Assembly (NCBI GenBank): GCA_944385025.1
Contig: CALWVQ010000072.1
Coordinates: forward strand, 1-32,820
Direction of reading: 5' to 3'
Length of the DNA stretch: 32,820 nucleotides
From: an uncultured Eubacterium sp.
GTDB lineage: Bacteria > Bacillota > Clostridia > Oscillospirales > Acutalibacteraceae
This document shows positions 16,001-21,854 of this stretch, piece after piece. Within the stretch, counting starts at the first letter, position 1. Every line of letters starts with the position of its first letter. The translations under genes and the position numbers were made by a program. Below the pieces are notes generated by a model. That model was not told the DNA's origin. It worked only from the letters and a program-made list of their open reading frames with translations, and did not search any database.

Positions 16001-17854
16001 AAAGTTTGATGACAGAAGTTTTTCAGTAAACACTTTTTCATACTTATTGAATATTTCGTATGCAAAAGTATCTGTTTTGTCTTCTGACTTTCGTGAAATT
16101 GAAGACAAAACAAACTGTCCGTCTTGAGAAACGTGAGTAAATGTAAAGCTTGTCTCAGCATAGCTGATGCTTACAGGTATCCCCGATACAGCCTTATATT
16201 TGCTCATATAATAAGGTATAACGGTAAATGTTTTTTCTGCGCTTTCAGAGGTAACGCTTCCTCCCGAAATGTAGTCGGTTATGATTTGTGCAACATTTTT
16301 TGCATCATATTCATCGCCCATTTCTTTTTTCAAATCTTCGCACACTTTTTGTGCTATCTTTTCAATATTTGAATATGCTGCACTGTCCTTTTTGTTTAAG
16401 AACTGCGCCATTTCAACATATGCCGAAACACCGTTTAAAATATCGTTATCGGCAGTATCAAGAACTGTATTTGAGACAATGCCTGACAGCGAACCCGAGG
16501 CAAACAATCTCGAAAGAAGCTGAATATTTGAATAGTATTCCTGCAACTCATATTTTTCAACAGCCAAAGCGTGCTTCTCATTAACCTTATCATAGATAGC
16601 TTTAAGCGCCAAAATTTCATTGTCGCTGATTTCGCCGATAAATTTGGAGTATACCTTATCGGCATTTTCAAGCTCGCCTTTGATTTTGTCAAGCTCGCCT
16701 TTTGCTATTGAATATGAATCCTGTGCATATTTTTCAATTACGCTTACAGCTTTAACATACTCGTTTTTGACGTTATAGTTAAATGAGTCTTTGTAAAGCT
16801 TGCTGTATTTTTGGTGTCTTTCATATTCGCTTTTTACTGCCTCTTTTTGTTTATCTGTATAACCATTATAAAGATTATCGGCGTTGTCAAGATAAGCCTT
16901 AACTTTCTCCAAAGCAGAATAATCAAAATCTTCTTGATTTTTACCGCCGCACAAATCGTCAAGTTTTAAAATAATATCCTTGTAGTCCTGAATAAGACTT
17001 AACAGTAATCCATCAAGATAATTCTGTGCTTTTTCAAGTTCAAAATTAAAGAAGTGACTGTAAACTGTTTTTGAAAATCCTGACACACCGTCTATAGCTG
17101 ACTGACCGTTTTTTTCAATGTTTGTGAATACATCTTTGTCAAGGTCTTCAAACGGAGTATCAAGCACCTTTTGACTGAAAACGGCGTCATAATTTTTAAT
17201 GTTTGCAGATGACTCTGTATCCGATGTGAAAGAATCGTTTTGGCTGATTGATTCACAAGGATAATTATATCCGAAAAGCCACGAGCCGCCGGTTTTTACC
17301 TTGTATGTAAACCTTGCTGACGACGGAATGCTTTCAGGTAAATCGCTTACCTTGTCAAACTCAAGAAGATATGTTTCCTGCGTAAACAAAACAGTAACCG
17401 TATATTCTCCCGAGCTGTTGGCATTTGAAGAACTGCCAAGACCATTGCAATATTTTGTAACAATTTTTTCCATAAAATCGGTATAATCGTTACCCATTGC
17501 ATTAGACAGCGTTTCGGAAATGCTGTTAGCAAAGTTTACCAAGTTGGACTGGTTTTTAGGCGGTGAGCTTGTATAGTCCATCTGTGAGAAAATATCATAA
17601 AAAGCCTTGAAAACTCCGTACACATCTCTGTTTTCGTTATCGGTAACCGTAACAGAGCGTTCCCCCTCGGAGTAAGCCGCTTTTGAAACATAATCCTTTA
17701 CAAGCGCCTGTGCCAGTGCTTGATAGCTTTCATCAAGGCCTTCATAAATTTTCGGCTGACTTTGTGCATAAGCATATATGCCTGCAGACATACTGGACAA
17801 TACCATTAGTGCCGCAAGTAACAAGCTCAGCAGTTTCTTTGATGTTTTCATCAT
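10064..17854 (-). CDS. Giant modular surface protein: signal peptide, two A modules, four ~400-residue B repeats, C-terminal membrane anchor
   Basis: About 2596 residues, with no family I recognise. Order (numbering from ATG 17854): signal peptide ending near AYAQSQP; module A1 (about 25-280) and related module A2 (about 470-663), each with a beta segment followed by long helices; charged helical linkers; four divergent repeats starting at residues 908, 1316, 1738 and 2136; a membrane span at about 2551-2574; and a short acidic tail (SEQEENL) inside the cell. Every B repeat holds a G-Y-(x)3-(A/I)-(x)2-P-(L/I) motif, for example GYNNAVKPLLDALTCD, preceded by an amphipathic FAKAV-AVL-P helix. 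No catalytic motif, LPxTG, dockerin or SLH domain is seen. AGGGGGA precedes two adjacent ATGs (17854, 17851). It heads a two-gene operon and diverges from a two-component system. A role in adhesion, wall structure or transport scaffolding is speculation. Confidence 0.85.
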   Translation of the reverse strand: MMKTSKKLLSLLLAALMVLSSMSAGIYAYAQSQPKIYEGLDESYQALAQALVKDYVSKAAYSEGERSVTVTDNENRDVYGVFKAFYDIFSQMDYTSSPPKNQSNLVNFANSISETLSNAMGNDYTDFMEKIVTKYCNGLGSSSNANSSGEYTVTVLFTQETYLLEFDKVSDLPESIPSSARFTYKVKTGGSWLFGYNYPCESISQNDSFTSDTESSANIKNYDAVFSQKVLDTPFEDLDKDVFTNIEKNGQSAIDGVSGFSKTVYSHFFNFELEKAQNYLDGLLLSLIQDYKDIILKLDDLCGGKNQEDFDYSALEKVKAYLDNADNLYNGYTDKQKEAVKSEYERHQKYSKLYKDSFNYNVKNEYVKAVSVIEKYAQDSYSIAKGELDKIKGELENADKVYSKFIGEISDNEILALKAIYDKVNEKHALAVEKYELQEYYSNIQLLSRLFASGSLSGIVSNTVLDTADNDILNGVSAYVEMAQFLNKKDSAAYSNIEKIAQKVCEDLKKEMGDEYDAKNVAQIITDYISGGSVTSESAEKTFTVIPYYMSKYKAVSGIPVSISYAETSFTFTHVSQDGQFVLSSISRKSEDKTDTFAYEIFNKYEKVFTEKLLSSNFNSYTIDELAQIRSDADSVLNGIAKYDLKTINTLVGLTLNRAREVEGKCDDYSASKFYTLVFELKEDYSDREILPSQAKEFKKRCSVIDGAYDKLSQAAKSKTMVTDAVSMYSEVKEKMQSVIDLDAAKDFENSAVEFVLKYPDDKLTYEIKDVFTKELSALLDIYAELNEQAKAMQPAVNGFNMLTIISDKMNQVVDNHYYAVFADTADKYLSPYYIDRDGTPQVISINIFDVSNVKNALSKVNNSYASLSDDFKNDSQVLYYMDVVSKLNDSINQLTSSPSFNEYSVEYPQGVTPQQVEEVMQRLDKIIGGELLDKILGKSLEDTVSDAISGALFKDETVSSIISTIYPVVKDAVKDYVSYLGLVGLYVVPKTVSERTAMNDYPLAQSILASAGDNWENVAWQQGAWTKADGTQVHDVVSFCDALGAGLQGINNALKALLTGEGLKALGLITIMDGNEGYDKDILPLLEILGCDTVSTKEFKANNNLASSMLKNILIPLLNRLDEILAGDTVTQITEILPDFAYAASYDLFTKGVVDLASPLSKFGLDVKQVLLDNGIDLSDLISLANKFLGQTGITLPPLNWAQLAGSGEWHTDYPSHRLSGVRNHIEANKPDVMVQVVYYLAELMKANSDMFSSLISSSESIPAQLLPVIEGALNNVLESDGKTVAKALFTLLTPYETPDYDWSSLNWTKTNVKYPSGYSSKDVEELTKTLSKIVENVITVLAKGSLSDMLDSSLYSGNTVSAMFTALYSALADEKAATVLSLIKISDNQGGVYSIDVSKDAVSKALKGDYPAIAKAIDKASSITSAVISPSDWKVKDSESFAKAVSAVLSPFNQLLKALLAGQGMTVTIADGLEIKGANGYNNAVKPLLDALTCDSLTVTEYEKQSKKDSNNVIYNIIAPVVKLADTVADDPVNAAVEIAPKAALFIDNGGVQRAVEQLLAPFNNLLTGVSMLVGTDNIYQWLCDSFLSDLAGEELKWNNLQNQLVPIINKKVLSNININGTKLSLKLPDINWSVIAGCTVSKNGGVVKSDSAVQILKYLWKTVQSNKNSLLDLVKQKAGEDTYKTLSPYISKLLSVSGDKMIEVLVKLTKGLDSSSFKADWSFLYKNYASADVTYPQGVTNKDLQQIVEILSGAANNALTIFLDASLSGLINEKLYTNNTVSSIAYAVYSMADNDTVLTVLNLFGSDMSKDGIAKSLKKDYPSISKSIASAKKVSAVNTSKWDWKVKDSESFAKAVTAVLRPLNNVLNVLLNSGEISIAGVVDFKGADGYSNAVKPLLDVLGCDSMSASKYVKAAKKNSDNLIVNILNPLLDRVDEIAKNPVKEVALILPQVSNFIDKGAVQKAVEYLLYPVTNFVSPLLNVITNDNIFDFVFDIAGIDLKWNNLQNEVVPFVNGLLSDGVQLGSKNVNLALPLINWKTLAGCGTLKNGTIKADTGKELMTILRYVFDVLKTNKSSVTALIGDNATVKAVIDNILKCGADGFTRIAVNILIKMQTFDNVLWTFKNIASTPVSYTANLKREDYAQAVDTADPLINGLVRDLAHSSLKNLVTDMLYTSDTVNSLAKLIYTNLSSIDIGVDINTVLRLLDVDISTKAVASAVGEYKSASKAFSNRSNWSKVNFDSIDWGFEKGDREGFVNALTAVLRPLYPVLRAVLSGEDLVVLGSIKIKGGNGYNTAILPIAEALGIDEKSLLSVKEYSANADTDKLITAIVNPILEKAEELLESPVSTLARTLPNLAYFVANGSVKKSVENLIAPVTNILKEIEPIYQVKLDLSILDNPDLAGMINSLISSVNINGQPLNIKLSPIDINALAGRGTVKTYTSLRTYNGERVTAKRVEADNPAVFISVLRYLITNLKTNLDAINALLSGLSIPSNILDVINQVLSALASEDVDSIIEMLMELLFGFSVGNASQQEKDNEIFDPFKLGNFYWAYWVFLAGITMIIAGVLYLLLKSKKSKNSDELLNDESEQEENL
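10270..15133 (-). repeat. Four protein-level repeats (B1-B4) inside the giant surface protein
   Basis: The units begin at 15133 (YPQGVTPQQ), 13909 (YPSGYSSKD), 12643 (YPQGVTNKD) and 11449 (YTANLKRED), giving spacings of 408, 422 and 398 codons. The last unit ends near 10270. Each contains, in order: the opening motif, a T-V-(S/N)-(S/A) helix pair, a DSESFAKAV-like helix, GxxGY...PLL...L-(G/T)-CD, a V-x-NPIL-like helix and an LP.INW..LAG-like turn. B2 and B3 are the closest pair (both have KWNNLQN and SESFAKAV). B1 and B4 have diverged more. The similarity is at the protein level; I do not see long identical DNA tracts. Confidence 0.85.
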
Positions 17855-17895
17855 ATTTCCCCCTTTATAAAATAACTGCCTCATAGCAACTATCT

Positions 17896-17924
17896 ATTTT
17901 CACGGTTTCATAATAAAACGTCAA
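17896..17924 (-). promoter_or_regulatory. Possible promoter of the giant surface protein operon
   Basis: On the minus strand TTGACG (17924-17919) is followed after 17 bp by GAAAAT (17901-17896). The -35 is good and the -10 matches TATAAT at four of six positions. It lies 42-70 bp upstream of the chosen start and leaves room for the regulator site at 17975-17994 upstream of it. Confidence 0.4.
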
Positions 17925-17974
17925 AGTAAACCTTTTATCAACACCGGATAAACCTTATATAAAGTTGTTTGATG

Positions 17975-18015
17975 TTGAGTTTATCTTGAGTTTACATTAG
18001 AATGTAGTATATAAT
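17975..18015 (+). promoter_or_regulatory. Promoter of the two-component operon with an 11-bp-phased direct repeat
   Basis: TTGAGT (17986-17991) and TATAAT (18010-18015) are 18 bp apart. Two perfect 9-bp copies of TTGAGTTTA lie at 17975-17983 and 17986-17994, exactly 11 bp apart, and the second covers the -35 box. A degenerate third copy may start at about 17964. OmpR/PhoB-type regulators bind tandem direct repeats about 11 bp apart, so this is a candidate autoregulatory site that could also act on the divergent operon. Confidence 0.6.
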
Positions 18016-18052
18016 AATAGACAGAGAACATTTACAAAGGGAGGTAAAGACA

Positions 18053-18730
18053 ATGTTTAACATTTTAGTTGCAGAAGATAACAAAGACCTGCTTGAAATC
18101 ACCTGTGTTTTTTTAAGAAGAAACGGATATAATCCCATTCCTGCAATAAACGGAGAAGACGCTCTTGACAAACTGGAAAGTAATTTTGTGGATTTGTGCA
18201 TTGTGGACTTGATGATGCCCCAGATGGACGGATTTGAATTTATTGAAACTCTTAAAAGCTCTGAATACAACCTTCCCGTTATCGTTGTAACGGCTATGTC
18301 CTCCTTTGTGGATATGGAAAAGGGCTTTAATTTGGGTGCAGACGATTATTTAGTTAAACCAATAAATTTTGACGAACTCAATCTGCGCATAAAAGCGCTT
18401 TTAAGAAGAGCAAAAATCGCTAACGACAAAAAGCTCACCATCGGCAGCACAATACTTGATTATGACGCCCTTACCGTAACTCAAAACGGAGAGGAAAGCC
18501 TGCTGCCGAAAAAAGAATTTTACCTCCTTTACAAGCTTTTAAATTACCCTAATAAAATATTTACAAGGCAGCAGATAATGGACGAAATATGGGGATTTGA
18601 CAATGAATCAGATGAGAGAACCGTCAACGTTCATATAAACAGACTGCGTGACAGATTTAAGAACAACAATGATTTTGAAATTGTCACCATAAGAGGATTA
18701 GGGTACAAGGCGGTGAAGAAAAATGGATAA
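18053..18730 (+). CDS. OmpR/PhoB-family response regulator
   Basis: This 225-residue DNA-binding regulator has an N-terminal receiver domain with acidic pocket E8-D9, phosphoacceptor D52 in CIVDLMMPQMDG, T80 in VIVVTAM and K102 in DDYLVKPIN. A linker leads to a winged-helix domain that ends in the usual DERTVNVHINRLRDRF recognition-helix region and GLGYK hairpin. The start is firm, with GGGAGGT 8 bases upstream. The 3' end overlaps the histidine kinase gene by 8 bp, so both are made together. An 11-bp-phased direct repeat at its promoter is the likely binding site. The adjacent divergent giant surface-protein operon is a natural target, but that link is inference. Confidence 0.95.
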   Translation: MFNILVAEDNKDLLEITCVFLRRNGYNPIPAINGEDALDKLESNFVDLCIVDLMMPQMDGFEFIETLKSSEYNLPVIVVTAMSSFVDMEKGFNLGADDYLVKPINFDELNLRIKALLRRAKIANDKKLTIGSTILDYDALTVTQNGEESLLPKKEFYLLYKLLNYPNKIFTRQQIMDEIWGFDNESDERTVNVHINRLRDRFKNNNDFEIVTIRGLGYKAVKKNG

Positions 18731-19790
18731 CAATAAAAAATTCTCCGCAAAGGAAAAAATATTTTCTCTTATCTTTTTAGGATTGGTACTAAGCATATCA
18801 AGCGCCAGTACCTTATATCTTTACTGGCTAATTGAACAGCTTATTGCTTTCAGGTCGACTGTTCTTTTTCAAACTCTCGACATACCTACCATAACTATAA
18901 TGATGACGGTATATTTTATAGTTAATTTGTTTTTCAGCGCTTTTTTTCTTGCCATAATAACAAGATTTATAATCCATCCTACCTATGAGATATGCGAGGC
19001 GTCAGAAAAAGTTATAAAAGGCAATTACAGCGTGGAAATAAAGAAAAAAAGAGGCTTTAAATTTATAAACAGATCAATAGATAATTTTAATTTAATGACA
19101 AAGCATCTCAAATCGGTCGAAATGCTGCAAAACGACTTTGTGGCAAATGTATCACACGAAATAAAAACACCACTTTCAGCCATTGACGGATATGCAATGC
19201 TTTTAAAAACCAGCAGCAATCTAACGGAAGAAGAAATAGGATACATTGATAAAATTATTGCTCATTCAAACCATCTTACAGGACTGGTGGAGAATATACT
19301 TTCCATAACAAAATTTGAAAACCAACAAATAGCCGACAGTAAAAAGTGGTACAGACTTGATGAGCAAATCAGAAAAGCTATACTTTTTCTTGAACAAAAA
19401 ATACAAAATAAAAACATTGCTCTTAATATTGATTTAGAAAGCATAGAAATCAATGCTAACCCTACTATGTTTTATCACGTATGGTATAATCTGCTGTCAA
19501 ATGCCATAAAATTTTCGCAATACAATTCCGAAATCGATATTTCTTCAAAAATAAGCGGAAATGAAATAGTAGTTAAAATAAAAGATCACGGAATCGGAAT
19601 GGACAAAAACACATTGGAACACATTTATGAAAAATTCTACCAAGGCTCAAATGCCCGCGAATACGGAGGAAACGGGCTGGGACTGGCACTTGTAAAAAGA
19701 ATAATAGATATTTATCAAGGTAAAATCATAGTTGAAAGCGAAATAGGAAAAGGCACTTGCTTTACAGTGTATTTAAAACAAGACAATTAA
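18723..19790 (+). CDS. Sensor histidine kinase with a very short extracellular loop
   Basis: This 355-residue kinase has two membrane helices (about residues 13-36 and 56-82) joined by only about 20 outside residues. A HAMP-like linker follows, then the dimerisation box FVANVSHEIKTPLSA with phosphorylated H145, the N box NLLSNAIKFS, the G1 box DHGIGMD and the G2 box GNGLGLALVKRI. All catalytic motifs look intact. With so little extracellular sequence it probably senses a membrane event, or another membrane protein, rather than binding a free ligand. The gene overlaps the response regulator gene by 8 bp and is closed by a strong terminator. Its partner is clearly the adjacent OmpR-type regulator. 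Confidence 0.94.
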   Translation: MDNNKKFSAKEKIFSLIFLGLVLSISSASTLYLYWLIEQLIAFRSTVLFQTLDIPTITIMMTVYFIVNLFFSAFFLAIITRFIIHPTYEICEASEKVIKGNYSVEIKKKRGFKFINRSIDNFNLMTKHLKSVEMLQNDFVANVSHEIKTPLSAIDGYAMLLKTSSNLTEEEIGYIDKIIAHSNHLTGLVENILSITKFENQQIADSKKWYRLDEQIRKAILFLEQKIQNKNIALNIDLESIEINANPTMFYHVWYNLLSNAIKFSQYNSEIDISSKISGNEIVVKIKDHGIGMDKNTLEHIYEKFYQGSNAREYGGNGLGLALVKRIIDIYQGKIIVESEIGKGTCFTVYLKQDN

Positions 19791-19794
19791 AAAA

Positions 19795-19820
19795 ACGCTC
19801 ACATACGTGAGCGTTTTTTT
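19795..19820. terminator. Bidirectional terminator between the histidine kinase and the MBL-fold gene
   Basis: A perfect 8-bp stem (ACGCTCAC 19795-19802, GTGAGCGT 19807-19814) has a 4-base loop and is flanked by A and T runs on both sides. It can therefore stop transcription from either strand. Confidence 0.92.
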
Positions 19821-19837
19821 ATTGTTTAATACCGATA

Positions 19838-20848
19838 TTAATGAATATCATTATAATATGTTATACTGCCGTTGTCGCCGATTTCAGCAACAACGCCGTT
19901 TTCCTGACCTGTAATAAGCACGGTAGAACCTGCAATCCTCTCTATTCTGTAAAGGGTAGTTTTATTTACAAGACTGTACTTATTTGTAACGACACAGGTA
20001 TCAGGCATCAAGGCTTTTACCCATTCGGATGACGTTGATTGTGTATAACTGTGATGACCGACCTTAAGCAGATTTACTTTGCCGATTTTTTCTCCTAATC
20101 TTTCCTCATCCCCTGTTTTATTGTCAATATCACCTGACAGGAAAACTTTTGTGCCGTTTTTCTCAACAAGCACGCCGAATGAATTGTCGTTCTCCCCAAC
20201 CTTTTCATCTGTTTCAGGATCATCACCGTTAAAAACAGTTATGGTGAAATTACCAAGTTCAAACGGCGTTTCATCAACCTGCGATATAATAGGCACATTT
20301 TTAGCGTTAAGAGCATCAACCATTTGGTCATAAACCTCCTGATTATCCCAGCGCTCCACCTCGTACGTATCTATCTTACTGCTGTCATATTGTTTAAGAT
20401 ATGCTCTGTTTACAGTAATATCGTCGTCGGAAATAACGGTGTCAAAACCGCCTATATGGTCGGAATGGCTGTGGGTTCCAAGTACAAAGTCAAGAGTTAC
20501 CTTGCCGTTTTCATCTGCGGCAACTTTTTTTATGTATTCAAGAACTCTGTCCTCATAGCCCTCTAAATCAAGAGATTTAAATCCTCTGGGATTATCATTA
20601 TCCTCTCCTGCATCAATCATCGCAAATTTGCCGTCACTTTCCAGCAAAATTGCATCCGAACTGCCTGTGTTAAGAAAGTGAATTCTGTCTTTTGCCGTAT
20701 CGGTATAGGCAAAAGCCTCGAATGCAAGACTGTCCCTGTTTTTTCTGAACCTATATTCAGGATTAATAACAAGAATAGTCAAAAGTATCATTGCTATAAC
20801 AAGCAATATACAAATTATTTTAATAGCTGTTTTCATTGCGGTTTTCAT
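19838..20848 (-). CDS. Membrane-anchored or secreted metallo-beta-lactamase-fold hydrolase (ComEC/Rec2 C-terminal type)
   Basis: A hydrophobic segment near the N-terminus (IKIICILLVIAMILLTILVI) directs the rest outside the cell. The body is a metallo-beta-lactamase fold: FLNTGSSDAILL, then the metal-binding motif THSHSDH (H126, H128, D130, H131), FLSGDID and LKVGHHSYTQSTS. This arrangement matches the stand-alone competence-type hydrolases related to the ComEC C-terminal domain. Their substrates are mostly unknown; nucleic acid or phosphoester hydrolysis is possible. I chose ATG 20848 (336 residues), which has AGGAGG 7 bases upstream; an in-frame GTG at 20872 lies before that site. The gene is 20 bp downstream of the GH43 gene and is probably cotranscribed with it. 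Confidence 0.83.
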   Translation of the reverse strand: MKTAMKTAIKIICILLVIAMILLTILVINPEYRFRKNRDSLAFEAFAYTDTAKDRIHFLNTGSSDAILLESDGKFAMIDAGEDNDNPRGFKSLDLEGYEDRVLEYIKKVAADENGKVTLDFVLGTHSHSDHIGGFDTVISDDDITVNRAYLKQYDSSKIDTYEVERWDNQEVYDQMVDALNAKNVPIISQVDETPFELGNFTITVFNGDDPETDEKVGENDNSFGVLVEKNGTKVFLSGDIDNKTGDEERLGEKIGKVNLLKVGHHSYTQSTSSEWVKALMPDTCVVTNKYSLVNKTTLYRIERIAGSTVLITGQENGVVAEIGDNGSITYYNDIH

Positions 20849-20868
20849 ACTAAGTCCTCCTGAATAAA

Positions 20869-21723
20869 TCACATTTTTACTGCAATAGCATTTCCGTTAT
20901 CTTCAAGCTCCTTAAAAACAGGGCGCTCTGACAAACTTTTATTTGGTGTGTGAAAAGTAAGTATAATTCTGTTTTGCGCTTTAAAAATCATTCCGTGTCC
21001 GCCGTCGTCCGTAATTAAAGGAGGAAGGTGGATAAACTTACCGTCAATTTCCCCGTTGTCGGATTTGGCTATACATTGGGCGTACTGACCTTTAATGAAA
21101 GTTGACCAAATCAAAATAAGCTCCCCTGTTTTAGTGGTATACATAAACGGCCCGTCGGTAATATAATGCTCGCCCTCAGGCTTTTTGTCTGCCCACTCAG
21201 GAGTAGAACCGCTGAACATGTACACAGGTTCCCCTATGCTGTTTTTTAAATCGTCACTTAATCTTATGTAACACACTGTCCCGTCAATTATCTGGGTGTG
21301 TTCGTGGCAAAAAACGAGATAAGGCACTCCACCTTTTGAAATGTAAAGAGTACCGTCAAGACACTCCCATTTGTTAGGAGTTACTGCTCCGTTACTGTAA
21401 GGAACAAAGGGTCCCTTCGGATTATCGGCTTTGAGAATATATACACCGCGCAGCCCGTTTTCTTGTGTAAAGGTTGCAAACATATAAAAGCTATCCCTAT
21501 ATTTATGAACTTCAGGCGCCCAGTTTACCTCTCTGTCCAGACCGTATTTGGAGGAATTAAAACACTCTGTGGCATTACTCCAGTTTATCAAATCGTCAGA
21601 TATGTATACGTCAAATCCTTTTGTATGTTTACCGAAATCAACTGCTCTCGTTCCGTAAAGATAATATCTTTCGTTTTCACAAAGGACAAAGGGGTCACGT
21701 ATATTTATTTCATCAAGCCGCAT
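20869..21723 (-). CDS. Glycoside hydrolase family 43 enzyme (arabinosidase/xylosidase type)
   Basis: This 284-residue protein is a single five-bladed beta-propeller of about the minimal family length, with no signal peptide. Visible GH43 motifs are IRDPFV (catalytic base D10), NWAPEVH (68-73), ECLDGTLY (D123, the pKa-setting Asp) and DDGGHGMIF with the conserved His. Where many relatives carry the general acid Glu in an E-x-P segment, this protein has YITDGPF (D190). That is a subfamily trait or a functional change. It may release arabinose, xylose or galactose from imported oligosaccharides. AAAGGAG lies 7 bases before the ATG. The metallo-beta-lactamase-fold gene follows at 20 bp, and a metallophosphoesterase/symporter operon diverges from it. 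Confidence 0.85.
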   Translation of the reverse strand: MRLDEINIRDPFVLCENERYYLYGTRAVDFGKHTKGFDVYISDDLINWSNATECFNSSKYGLDREVNWAPEVHKYRDSFYMFATFTQENGLRGVYILKADNPKGPFVPYSNGAVTPNKWECLDGTLYISKGGVPYLVFCHEHTQIIDGTVCYIRLSDDLKNSIGEPVYMFSGSTPEWADKKPEGEHYITDGPFMYTTKTGELILIWSTFIKGQYAQCIAKSDNGEIDGKFIHLPPLITDDGGHGMIFKAQNRIILTFHTPNKSLSERPVFKELEDNGNAIAVKM

Positions 21724-21789
21724 AAAAATACTCCTTTTGCTCTTGTTTTGTCTATATTGCCTAATAATGATTGAAATATATAAAAACTT

Positions 21790-21819
21790 TTGTTATTATT
21801 AATATATCATTTTTATTAT
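21790..21819 (+). promoter_or_regulatory. Predicted promoter of the metallophosphoesterase/symporter operon
   Basis: TTGTTA (21790-21795) and TATTAT (21814-21819) are separated by 18 bp, 35 bp before the start codon. The surrounding 131-bp divergent region is extremely A+T rich, and I could not pick a confident promoter for the GH43 side. Confidence 0.4.
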
Positions 21820-21854
21820 ACAAATGAAAGAAGATTTTAATTTAAGGGGCAAAA

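Noticed and set aside
10064..17854. Many open frames of 60-100 codons on the opposite strand of the giant gene
   Set aside because: They have no ribosome binding sites or family features and mirror the codon structure of the real gene, so they are antisense shadows.
10064..17854. Dockerin, cohesin or SLH modules in the giant protein, as in cellulosomal scaffolds
   Set aside because: The GNGY/GADGY motifs lack the Asp-rich calcium loop of dockerins, and no SLH or cohesin pattern is visible. The anchor is a membrane helix.
4167..18010. Shared 12-mer TTAGAATGTAGT upstream of the first symporter gene (about 4166) and of the response regulator gene (about 17998)
   Set aside because: In an A+T-rich window of this size, 12-mer pairs are expected by chance, and the copies lie at different positions relative to the predicted -10 boxes.
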